A stretch of DNA of 64,000 nucleotides from Pseudolabrys sp. (GTDB lineage: Bacteria; Pseudomonadota; Alphaproteobacteria; Rhizobiales; Xanthobacteraceae), in NCBI GenBank assembly GCA_022841665.1, contig JALHRB010000009.1, positions 1 to 64,000 on the forward strand, written 5' to 3'. Of this stretch, positions 55,157-64,000 are shown piece after piece (the stretch's first letter is position 1; every line of letters starts with the position of its first letter). The notes under the pieces were generated by a model. That model saw only the letters and a list, made by a program, of their open reading frames with translations, had not been told where the DNA came from and did not search any database. The position numbers and the translations under genes were made by a program.

Positions 55157-55969
55157 TTAATACCCCCGCGTCCCCTCGATCGCCGCGACGTAGCGCGCCA
55201 CCGATTTCTCCAACACCCGCTTGCCGTCCTTCGGGATGACGCGGTCGAAGTAGTGGCCGTAGATGATGTCGAAGGGGAACGGCTTGAGCGCGTTGCCGAT
55301 GCCTTCCACTTCGCGCTTCGACAGCGGGATGAAGTTCGGATAGCTGCGCATGAACGACACCCATTTGCGGTCGGTGGTGATCGACAGGACATCGCCGGCG
55401 CAGACGACGCCGCGCCCTTGCGCCCCGCCCGCCCAGTGCATCACCGTGCCGCCGGGGAAGTGACCGCCGCAGCGCACCAGCGTGACGCCATCCCAGAGCT
55501 TGAGCGTGTCGCCGTCCCAGTGCTTCACCGCCGGGCCGGGCCGCATGACCCATTCCTTGTCGGCGGCGTGCAGATGGATCGGGCAATCGAAGGCGCGCGC
55601 CCATTCGTGCATCGCCGTGTAGAAATGCGGATGCGAGATGGCGATGGCCTTGAGCCCCCCGAGACCCCTGATCAGCGTGACGGTGGCGGCATCGAGCGTT
55701 GAGACGCAGTCCCACAGAATGTTGCCGCCTTCCGTGCGCACCAGCAGCGCGCGCTGGCCGATGGCAAAGCCGGCGCCGATGCCGATGATGCCGGTGCCGT
55801 ATTCGTGGAAGGCGTTCATGTGGCTGTTGGCCAGCCCTTCCAATGTGGTCCAGGTCTGGCCGCGCGGCGGCACGTATTGCCGCTCCTCCTCGCAGATGAC
55901 GCATTGCGCGGGCGGCGCGGCGCTTTCCGGATATTGCGTGCCGCAGGCGGTGCAGATGAAGAGGTGCAT
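55157..55969 (-). CDS. MBL-fold metallohydrolase with an N-terminal zinc ribbon
   Basis: A 270-residue protein. The N-terminus has two CxxC pairs (FICTACGTQYPE and AQCVICEEERQY), typical of a rubredoxin-like/zinc ribbon. The rest has a beta-lactamase fold, with ISHPHFYTAMHEWA (a modified HxHxDH), GGHFPGGTVMH and CAGDVL metal motifs. The first motif lacks the usual second histidine/aspartate, so activity is uncertain. Upstream on the same strand is prpE (42 bp), so they may be co-transcribed. Confidence 0.87.
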   Translation of the reverse strand: MHLFICTACGTQYPESAAPPAQCVICEEERQYVPPRGQTWTTLEGLANSHMNAFHEYGTGIIGIGAGFAIGQRALLVRTEGGNILWDCVSTLDAATVTLIRGLGGLKAIAISHPHFYTAMHEWARAFDCPIHLHAADKEWVMRPGPAVKHWDGDTLKLWDGVTLVRCGGHFPGGTVMHWAGGAQGRGVVCAGDVLSITTDRKWVSFMRSYPNFIPLSKREVEGIGNALKPFPFDIIYGHYFDRVIPKDGKRVLEKSVARYVAAIEGTRGY

Positions 55970-56011
55970 GGGCGTGGGCCTTATTAGATTGTTGGTCGGC
56001 TATAACTTGAA

Positions 56012-57928
<1,917 letters not shown>

Positions 57929-58040
57929 TCTTTCGTCTCCCTAGGGCCTTTTGGCCCCGATTGTGGAACGGCCGGCATGCGCAAACAAGGCTGGCGCGGC
58001 GCCGCCGCCTGGGCTTTGATCCGGCGCAATATTCTTCCTT

Positions 58041-58218
58041 GTCATTCCGGGGCGCGAGCGTAAGCGAGCGAACCCGGAATCCAGAGCCACATGAAAGGCT
58101 TTGCGGGGCGCCCCTGGATTCCGGGTTCGCGCCACTGATCTCGGGTTTACCCGAGATCAGCACTTAAGGTACCCAAGTCGGCTATAGCCGACTTGGGTAC
58201 GGCGCGCCCCGGAATGAC
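58041..58218. repeat. Composite family A repeat with two nested perfect palindromes
   Basis: Ends GTCATTCCGGGGCGCGAGCG and GCCCCGGAATGAC are family A. Between are CTGATCTCGGG-TTTA-CCCGAGATCAG (58135-58160) and GTACCCAAGTCGGC-TATA-GCCGACTTGGGTAC (58169-58200), a perfect 32-bp palindrome. These inner modules are like those in the family B element at 3711-3865. Confidence 0.88.
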
Positions 58219-58227
58219 CGGACTGAA

Positions 58228-58995
58228 GTGACCATCATCACCGACCCCCTGTTCTACCTGCTGGCGATCCCCGCCGTGGTGTCGCTCGGGCTGTCGAAAG
58301 GCGGCTTCGCGGGCGTTGGCCAGATGGCGACGCCGCTGGTCGCGCTGGCCATGCCGCCGCTGGAAGCGGCCGCCGTCATGCTGCCGATCATGATCGTGCA
58401 GGACGTCAACGCGGTGTGGGTCTACCGCAAGGAATGGAACGGCCGCCTGCTCGCCTATCTGATCCCGGGCGCGGTGCTCGGCGTCGCGCTCGCCGGCTGG
58501 CTGGCCGCCTACGTCTCGGACGCCGCCGTGCGCGTCTTCATCGGCGCCTTCACCATCGCCTTCGTGCTCTATTACTGGTTCGGCGCCCGCTTCATCGTGC
58601 CGCGCGCGCGCACGCCGGGCGTCGCTGGCGGGCTGTTCTGGGGCGCGCTGTCGGGCTTCACCTCGACCATCTGCCAGGCCGGCGGGCCGCCCTACCAGGT
58701 CTATGCGATGTCGATGGGCTTGCCGAAGATGGTGTTCGTCTCCACCACCGCCATCTTCTTCGCCGCCATGAACCTGATGAAACTGGTGCCCTATGTCGCG
58801 CTCGGGCAGTTCTCGATCGCCGGGCTCGGCACGTCATTGATACTGCTGCCGCTCGCGCTGGCGATGAACCAGGTCGGCTTCTGGCTGGTGCGCACCATAC
58901 CGCAGGCGCTGTTCTACAAAATCATCATGGTCGTGCTGCTGCTGATCTCGGTCGCGCTGCTGCATTCGGGCGTGCTCGGGCTCTGGCAAAGCTGA
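58228..58995 (+). CDS. Sulfite exporter TauE/SafE family permease
   Basis: A 255-residue protein with about eight TM helices. LAIPAVVSLGLSKGGFAGVG is the TauE/SafE signature. It starts at GTG, 9 bp from the family A repeat. Members export sulfite or small organic anions; the substrate here is not known. Upstream of an acyl-CoA synthetase gene on the same strand (61 bp gap). Confidence 0.93.
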   Translation: MTIITDPLFYLLAIPAVVSLGLSKGGFAGVGQMATPLVALAMPPLEAAAVMLPIMIVQDVNAVWVYRKEWNGRLLAYLIPGAVLGVALAGWLAAYVSDAAVRVFIGAFTIAFVLYYWFGARFIVPRARTPGVAGGLFWGALSGFTSTICQAGGPPYQVYAMSMGLPKMVFVSTTAIFFAAMNLMKLVPYVALGQFSIAGLGTSLILLPLALAMNQVGFWLVRTIPQALFYKIIMVVLLLISVALLHSGVLGLWQS

Positions 58996-59056
58996 CACGG
59001 CGATTGATTGCCGGCCCCGCGCTTCGTAGTTTAACCCCGTGAGGGGACCCGAAACT

Positions 59057-60685
59057 ATGGCGAAAACGCCCTATGACACCGATCTCGACCGCAATCCGGC
59101 CAATTACCAGCCGCTGACGCCGCTCGGCTTCCTGGAGCGCGCGGCGGCCGTATTCCCCGGCCACACCGCGATCATCCACGGTCCCTTGCGCCGATCCTAC
59201 GCGGAGTTCTACGCGCGCACGCGGCGGCTCGCCTCGGCGCTGGCCAAGCACGGCATCAAGCGCGGCGACACGGTGTCGGCTTTTCTCGCCAATACGCCGG
59301 CCATGCTCGAATGCCACTACGGCGTGCCGATGGCCCAAGGCGTGCTCAACACGCTGAACACGCGGCTGGACGCAGCCATCATCGCCTTCTCGCTCGACCA
59401 CGCCGAGGCCAAGGTCGTCATCACCGACCGCGAATACTCCAAGGTGATGAAGGAGGCGCTCAGCCTCGCCAAGGTGAAGCCGCTGGTGATCGACTACGAC
59501 GATCCCGAATACACGGGCGCCGGCGAACGGCTCGGCGCCATCGAATACGAGAACTTCGTCGCGCAAGGCGATCCGGATTACGCCTGGCAGATGCCGGGCG
59601 ACGAATGGGACGCCATCACGCTCAACTACACCTCGGGCACCACCGGCGACCCCAAGGGCGTGGTCTATCATCACCGCGGCGCGCACCTGCTCGCCGTCGG
59701 CAACGTCGTCACCTGCTCCATGGGCAAGCATCCGGTGTACCTGTGGACGCTGCCGATGTTCCACTGCAACGGCTGGTGCTTCCCGTGGTCGATTTCGGTG
59801 GTGGCCGGCACGCATGTCTGCCTGCGCGCCGTGCGCGCGGCCGCGATGTACGACGCCATCGCCACGCACAAGGTCACGCATCTGTGCGGCGCGCCGATCG
59901 TGATGGCGACCTTGCTCAACGCGCCATCGCAGGAGAAGCGGCCCCTGCCCCACGTGGTCGAGTTCTTCACCGCCGCCGCGCCGCCGCCGGAGGCCGTGCT
60001 CGCCGCCATGAAGGAGGCGGGCTTCAACGTCACCCATCTGTACGGCCTGACCGAATGCTACGGCCCGGCGGTGGTGAACGACTGGCACGCCGAATGGGAT
60101 GCGCTGCCGGCCGCCGAGCAGGCCGCCAAGAAATCGCGCCAGGGCGTGCGCTACGGCGCGCTGGAGGCGCTCGACGTGCTGGATCCCGAAAGCATGGCGC
60201 CGGTGCGGCGCGACGGCGAGACGCTCGGCGAAGTGATGATGCGCGGCAACGTGGTGATGAAGGGCTATCTCAAAAACAAATCTTCGACCGACAAGGCCTT
60301 CGAAGGCGGCTGGTTTCACACCGGCGACCTCGGCGTCATGCATCCCGACGGCTACATCCAGCTCAAGGACCGCTCCAAGGACATCATCATTTCGGGCGGC
60401 GAGAACATTTCATCCATCGAGGTGGAAGACGCGCTCTACAAGCATCCCGCCGTCAGCGCCGCCGCGGTGGTGGCCAAGCCCGACGACAAATGGGGCGAGA
60501 CCCCGTGCGCCTTCGTCGAGCTCAAGCCCGGCGCGCAGGCGAGCGCGGACGAACTGATGCAATGGTGCAAGAAGAATTTGGCGGCCTACAAATGCCCGCG
60601 CTACGTCGTGTTCGCGGAAATTCCGAAGACGAGCACGGGGAAGATTCAGAAATTCAAGTTGAGGGAGATGGCAAAGGCGGTGTGA
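59057..60685 (+). CDS. Acyl-CoA synthetase (AMP-forming), FadD3/DmdB-like
   Basis: A 542-residue ligase. Motifs are LNYTSGTTGDPKGVVYHHRG, then VTHLYGLTECYGPAVVNDWH, HTGDLGVMHPDGYIQLKDR, and the catalytic lysine in PKTSTGKIQKFKLR. The layout resembles medium-chain/methylmercaptopropionate-type ligases; substrate uncertain. GAGGGG before ATG at 59057. Followed at 22 bp by an enoyl-CoA hydratase gene. Confidence 0.93.
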   Translation: MAKTPYDTDLDRNPANYQPLTPLGFLERAAAVFPGHTAIIHGPLRRSYAEFYARTRRLASALAKHGIKRGDTVSAFLANTPAMLECHYGVPMAQGVLNTLNTRLDAAIIAFSLDHAEAKVVITDREYSKVMKEALSLAKVKPLVIDYDDPEYTGAGERLGAIEYENFVAQGDPDYAWQMPGDEWDAITLNYTSGTTGDPKGVVYHHRGAHLLAVGNVVTCSMGKHPVYLWTLPMFHCNGWCFPWSISVVAGTHVCLRAVRAAAMYDAIATHKVTHLCGAPIVMATLLNAPSQEKRPLPHVVEFFTAAAPPPEAVLAAMKEAGFNVTHLYGLTECYGPAVVNDWHAEWDALPAAEQAAKKSRQGVRYGALEALDVLDPESMAPVRRDGETLGEVMMRGNVVMKGYLKNKSSTDKAFEGGWFHTGDLGVMHPDGYIQLKDRSKDIIISGGENISSIEVEDALYKHPAVSAAAVVAKPDDKWGETPCAFVELKPGAQASADELMQWCKKNLAAYKCPRYVVFAEIPKTSTGKIQKFKLREMAKAV

Positions 60686-60707
60686 GGCCTCTCTCCAGGA
60701 ACGGCAA

Positions 60708-61454
60708 ATGCCCGACATCCTCATCGACACCGAAGGCCCGGTCCGCATCGTCCGGATGAACAGGCCGGAGAAGAAGAACGCGCTGACGCTCGCCATGTAC
60801 GAGACGATGGCGGCGGCGATCGAGGACGCGGGCAAGGACGCGGGTGTGCGCTGCCTGTTGATCGCGGGCGCGCCTGACGTCTTCTGCGCCGGCAACGACC
60901 TCAACGATTTCGTCGCCATGGCGCAGAGCGGCGCGCTCGGCACGCCCGTTATCCGCTTCCTGCATACGCTGGCGCGCTGCGACAAGCCGCTGGTCGCCGC
61001 GGTGAGCGGCAACGCGGTCGGCGTCGGCACCACCATGCTCCTGCATTGCGACCAGGTGATCGCCAGCGAGACCGCGACGATGATGACGCCTTTCGTGTCG
61101 CTCGGTTTGCTGCCCGAGGCCGGCTCCAGCCTGATCGCGCCGCGGCTGATGGGACACGCGCGGGCTTACAGTCTGCTGGTGATGGGCAAGCCTTTATCCG
61201 CGGCGGAGGGGAAAGCCGCGGGCATCGTCAATGCGGTCGTCCCCGCCGCCGAGCTGGATGTGCGGGCGCTCGCCGTCGCGCGCGACATCGCGGCAATGCC
61301 GTCCGACAGCGCGACCATCGCACGGCGGCTGATGCGGGGCTCGGTGGACGAGATTGTCGCACGCATCGACGCGGAGGCCGACGCATTCAGAGCCCGGCTT
61401 GAGTCGCGTGAAGCACAAGCCGCCTTCGCGGCATTTCTAAGCCGGAAACGGTAG
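60708..61454 (+). CDS. Enoyl-CoA hydratase/isomerase family protein
   Basis: A 248-residue crotonase. RMNRPEKKNALTLAMYETMA, oxyanion hole pieces FCAGNDLNDF and AAVSGNAVGVGTTMLLHCD. At the second catalytic position it has LGLLPEAGSS, with one Glu kept. It may act with the preceding acyl-CoA synthetase in beta-oxidation. A family E repeat follows. Confidence 0.93.
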   Translation: MPDILIDTEGPVRIVRMNRPEKKNALTLAMYETMAAAIEDAGKDAGVRCLLIAGAPDVFCAGNDLNDFVAMAQSGALGTPVIRFLHTLARCDKPLVAAVSGNAVGVGTTMLLHCDQVIASETATMMTPFVSLGLLPEAGSSLIAPRLMGHARAYSLLVMGKPLSAAEGKAAGIVNAVVPAAELDVRALAVARDIAAMPSDSATIARRLMRGSVDEIVARIDAEADAFRARLESREAQAAFAAFLSRKR

Positions 61455-61470
61455 GAGCTACGCCGCCTCA

Positions 61471-61540
61471 GCGCCGGGACAAGCCCGGCCATGACGGTGT
61501 GATACTTGCTCTCCGACGGATCATGCCCGGCCATAACGGC
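61471..61540. repeat. Repeat family E
   Basis: GCCGGG-ACAAG-CCCGGC (61473-61489) then ATGACGG and, near 61524, a second half ATGCCCGGCCATAACGG. Related to 62920-63023, which has the reverse orientation (ATGGCCGGGCTTGTCCCGGC). The rest of the gap up to 61675 has no gene. Confidence 0.7.
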
Positions 61541-61675
61541 GACGGCAGTCCCGTGTTTCGCTTCGCCCACCCAGGCCACCGGCTGTGAAGCACGCCCCAT
61601 TTATCTTTACAACAATATCGGCAGGCCAATAGATTACCTGCCAGGTGCCGGGTGAGAGCATCGGGGGGGCCTGTC

Positions 61676-62488
61676 GTGTCAGTGCGTGTAGCGTCGCTGT
61701 TTGCCAGCGCGGCTTGTATTTTATTTTTCATGACCGAAGCCGGGAAAGCCGCCGAGAAAATGCCGGCGATAGACGGCGTCAATTACGTCTTCGAAAACGT
61801 GGCCGGTTCGATTTCCGATAAGTCGCTTTACGCATCGAGCGGGCTGGTGGCGATACCGCTTGGCGGCCCCTATGGTCTCGAAATCACGGGCGCGGGCGGC
61901 AGCTTCAACGACCGGGGCATCGGTCTTGCGGGCCTCAATCTGTTCTGGCGCGATCCGGCCCAGGGCCGGCTCGGGTTCATATCCCGTTATCAGTATTTCG
62001 ACAGCCACATCGGTGGCTTCAATGGCTACCACATCGGCGGCGAGGCCGAACACTACTTCGGCCGCTTCACCCTGAGCGGAACGGCAGGCGTTTCCGGTCA
62101 CGCGTCATTGAACGGTTCGTACAATTCCGTCCCGGTCAGCGTGTCCAGCAAATCGGGATTCTTCGACGAAGCCACGCTCAAGTATTACCCTCAGGATAAT
62201 CTGTCGCTCTCCATCGGCCACGTATATGCAAACGACAAACATGGCATGACATTGGGTGCGGAATACGGCATTCCATTCGGCACGACGATGGCCGGCCTAT
62301 TTATAAATACTTCGCTCCAAAGCGGGAGCACATCGGTGATGGGTGGCCTACGCCTATATGTGGGACAGCACGATAAGACCCTCATACGGCGCAATCGCGA
62401 AGATGATCTGGTCGCGCAAGCGGCAGTTTACATCGGCATTTCACTCGTCGCGATGCTGCGCGAATACATACATGTCAACGGACGTTAA
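61676..62488 (+). CDS. Exported protein, possible outer-membrane beta-barrel
   Basis: About 270 residues from a GTG at 61676 (GTG at 61652 and 61682 are alternatives; the first ATG is at 61730 and would remove the signal peptide). Signal VASLFASAACILFFMTEAGK. The mature part has alternating strands with aromatic and Gly residues (YGLEITGAGGSFNDRGIGLA, LNLFWRDPAQGRLGFISRYQ), suggesting a small barrel, but the C-terminal VAMLREYIHVNGR is atypical. Its base composition is less GC-rich than most neighbours, a hint of transfer. No family recognised. Confidence 0.65.
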   Translation: MSVRVASLFASAACILFFMTEAGKAAEKMPAIDGVNYVFENVAGSISDKSLYASSGLVAIPLGGPYGLEITGAGGSFNDRGIGLAGLNLFWRDPAQGRLGFISRYQYFDSHIGGFNGYHIGGEAEHYFGRFTLSGTAGVSGHASLNGSYNSVPVSVSSKSGFFDEATLKYYPQDNLSLSIGHVYANDKHGMTLGAEYGIPFGTTMAGLFINTSLQSGSTSVMGGLRLYVGQHDKTLIRRNREDDLVAQAAVYIGISLVAMLREYIHVNGR

Positions 62489-62526
62489 TCGGTAGATCGA
62501 CCATCTTTCCATCTTTGTTCGCTTGC

Positions 62527-62784
62527 CTAAAACGGCCGGCTGTTCAACATCTGGTCGAGCATCCTTTGGTGGCCGCGCCCTTCATTGGCGTGCTGGTTGG
62601 AGAGTCGTTTGCGGCAATCTTCATACGCCGGAGAACCGGGCGTTACGCCGGACGACCGGCAGTTCGCGTCATCGGCTGCCACCCTCTCCTGCTCCGCCGC
62701 CGCCAGGTTCGCGGTCCGCGCCTCATCGTATTGCGCGCAGCCGGCGAGAGACGTCAGAACCACGAGCGCTGCCGCAAACCACAT
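62527..62784 (-). CDS. Small lipoprotein of unknown function
   Basis: An 85-residue protein with a short signal ending in the lipobox LTSLAGC. The mature part is helical with two Cys (DANCRSSGVTPGSPAYEDCR), a pattern seen in many short Rhizobiales lipoproteins; the sequence GSPAYxxCRxxL is recurrent. AGGAGACTTGAC upstream of ATG is a good ribosome site. Function unknown. Confidence 0.75.
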   Translation of the reverse strand: MWFAAALVVLTSLAGCAQYDEARTANLAAAEQERVAADDANCRSSGVTPGSPAYEDCRKRLSNQHANEGRGHQRMLDQMLNSRPF

Positions 62785-62919
62785 GTCAAGTCTCCTTGCA
62801 CCACGCCTAATTCACTCACGCGCACCTGCCGCCGCGCCAAGGTATCGCAGACCCTTCTCGAACAATATGCAGCGTCAGCGAAATCCGGAACTGCCGATCC
62901 CGCATGCCGCGGAGTCTTG

Positions 62920-63023
62920 TCATGGCCGGGCTTGTCCCGGCCATCCCGATTCCAGTGGCACCGCCCTGCCCGCCTAAAACGAGATCACCGGGTCACGGCG
63001 CTGCGCGCCGGCCCGGTGATGAC
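62920..63023. repeat. Composite palindromic repeat, family E
   Basis: ATGGCCGGG-CTTGT-CCCGGCCAT (62922-62944) and, 40 bp later, ATCACCGGG ... CCCGGTGAT (62984-63020) enclosing GGCGCTGCGCGCC. It sits between two small exported protein genes. Confidence 0.75.
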
Positions 63024-63054
63024 AAACACGAAATCGGAAGCTTGCGTCCCGTGC

Positions 63055-63381
63055 CTACCAGCGGCCGTCGCGGTAGTAGGGATTGAACATGTTGTTCGGA
63101 TTATATTGCTCGTTGAACGACGGGCGAGTGCCGAACTGGAGCGTCGTGTTGCCCTCCCGCATCGTGGCCTGTCCGTTGCCGTAATTGAAGCGCGAGTCCG
63201 GCGCGTTGTTGGGCACCTTCGGAATGTCGAGATCCTTGTAGCCGCTACGGGCCCCGGCGCTACCGCCGTCGGCATCCTGGAACGTAAAAGCCTGCGCCGC
63301 GGCGGAGGCGGACACGGCAAGCCCCAGCGCCGCGGCGAAAACGGTGGCGCGGTGCAGACTGCGCAAAGTGCGTTTCGTCAT
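63055..63381 (-). CDS. Small secreted protein of unknown function
   Basis: A 108-residue exported protein: signal LHRATVFAAALGLAVSASAAA, then an Asn/Gly/Phe-rich mature part (FNYGNGQATMREGNTTLQFG, NPNNMFNPYYRDGRW). No Cys. The ATG at 63381 is chosen because it starts the signal peptide; an in-frame extension to 63534 overlaps the next gene. Function not recognised. Confidence 0.72.
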   Translation of the reverse strand: MTKRTLRSLHRATVFAAALGLAVSASAAAQAFTFQDADGGSAGARSGYKDLDIPKVPNNAPDSRFNYGNGQATMREGNTTLQFGTRPSFNEQYNPNNMFNPYYRDGRW

Positions 63382-63491
63382 GAGTTTCCTCGTAGGACCC
63401 GGCTCGGCGAATATCAAGCACCCACAATATGGCCGCAGGGCGGCATTGTCACGCGCCGCCCTGCCCGGATAACCGTTGGCGGATGAAGGCG

Positions 63492-64000
63492 TTACTCGGC
63501 CTTGAGCCCGAGCCCCTTGACCACGGCGCTCCACTTCTTCTCTTCCTTGTCGATGTCGGCGGCGTAATCGGCCGGCGTGCCCGGCAGCGATTCGGCGCCT
63601 TCGGTGACGAGCCGTTTTTTCACGTCGGCGGAGGCAAGCGCCGCGTTGAGCGCCTTGTTCAGCTTCTCGACGATCGGCTTCGGCGTGCCGGCCGGCGCGA
63701 TCAGGCCGTAGCGCAGCGCCACCTCGAAGCCGGGCAGCGTTTCGGCGACCGCCGGCAATTCCGGCAGCAGCGCCGAGCGCTTAGGGCTGGTGACGGCGAG
63801 CCCGCGCAGCTTGCCGCCCTGGACATTGCCGATCGCCGCCGGAATTGGCGCAAAGCTCATCGGGATGTGGCCGCCGATGAGGTCGTTCATGGCCGGGCCC
63901 GAGCCCTTGTAGGGGACGTGGACAAGCTTGATGCCGGATGCACTGGCGAACAGCTCGGCGGCGAGATGGTTGGCGGTGCCGACGCCGGGCGAGCCGTAGG
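63492..64000 (-). CDS. Tripartite tricarboxylate transporter substrate-binding protein (TctC/Bug), 5' part missing
   Basis: The frame is open to the window edge, so the N-terminus and signal peptide are cut off. Visible are YGSPGVGTANHLAAELFASA, LVHVPYKGSGPAMND, GHIPMSFAPIPAAIG, then GKLRGLAVTSPKRSALLPEL and GLIAPAGTPKPIVEKLNKAL, the canonical C-terminal two-thirds of the Bug family. These periplasmic proteins bind carboxylates; most are numerous paralogues, so the ligand cannot be told. An internal ATG at 63890 is not the start. Confidence 0.93.
   Translation of the reverse strand, partial: YGSPGVGTANHLAAELFASASGIKLVHVPYKGSGPAMNDLIGGHIPMSFAPIPAAIGNVQGGKLRGLAVTSPKRSALLPELPAVAETLPGFEVALRYGLIAPAGTPKPIVEKLNKALNAALASADVKKRLVTEGAESLPGTPADYAADIDKEEKKWSAVVKGLGLKAE

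Overview
The window is a dense, high-GC stretch of chromosome from an alphaproteobacterium, most likely a Hyphomicrobiales member near the Xanthobacteraceae/Nitrobacteraceae (Bradyrhizobium- or Pseudolabrys-like). The indicators are family content and synteny: DUF2852, DUF4164, DUF1465, DUF1192, TrcR (DUF1013), a 6S RNA between zapA and the 5-FCL gene, and a tkt-gap-pgk-fba run with a class I aldolase. No insertion sequence, prophage, CRISPR array, rRNA or tRNA was seen. Both edge genes are cut: cpoB at the left and a TctC-type binding protein at the right.

Positions 1-18906 (mostly minus strand) are an expanded yebC-ruvCAB-ybgC-tolQRAB-pal-cpoB locus (Holliday junction processing plus the Tol-Pal envelope machine). 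The core order is intact but interrupted four times: a monooxygenase and an EamA transporter between yebC and ruvC; a toxin-antitoxin pair translationally coupled to ybgC; an ogt/TetR/CZB/DUF2852 group between ybgC and tolQ; and an RND efflux pair between pal and cpoB. The TetR gene and the DUF2852 gene carry the same operator, ATGTAAA-N5-TTTACAT.

Positions 19102-23048 hold a methyltransferase/pyruvyltransferase-like fusion behind a perfect CtrA-type box, a YmdB-like phosphodiesterase, 5-FCL, 6S RNA, zapA and a DUF4164 coiled-coil gene. Positions 23254-28940 are a central carbon cluster (transketolase, GAPDH, PGK, class I aldolase). Positions 28937-37570 hold a UPF0261/PEP-hydrolase-like pair, a pyrophosphatase-like gene, a GST, a TPR glycosyltransferase-like protein, a ThiE-like/Sel1 pair and an inositol monophosphatase.

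Positions 37814-40831 form an operon for a MotA/TolQ-like and OmpA/MotB-like stator pair, DUF4031 and a GNAT acetyltransferase; the last is invaded in frame by a palindromic repeat. Next come an ABC exporter, rpmE, DUF1465, a candidate three-hairpin small RNA, DUF1192, a quinone oxidoreductase and a large GGDEF-EAL protein. From 48690 on are envelope and redox genes, rnhA-thrB-ispH, trcR, an MBL hydrolase, prpE, a TauE/SafE exporter, an acyl-CoA synthetase/enoyl-CoA hydratase pair and small exported proteins.

At least five families of intergenic palindromic repeats, about 18 copies, sit between genes throughout. Two copies from different families share the same nested palindromic modules.
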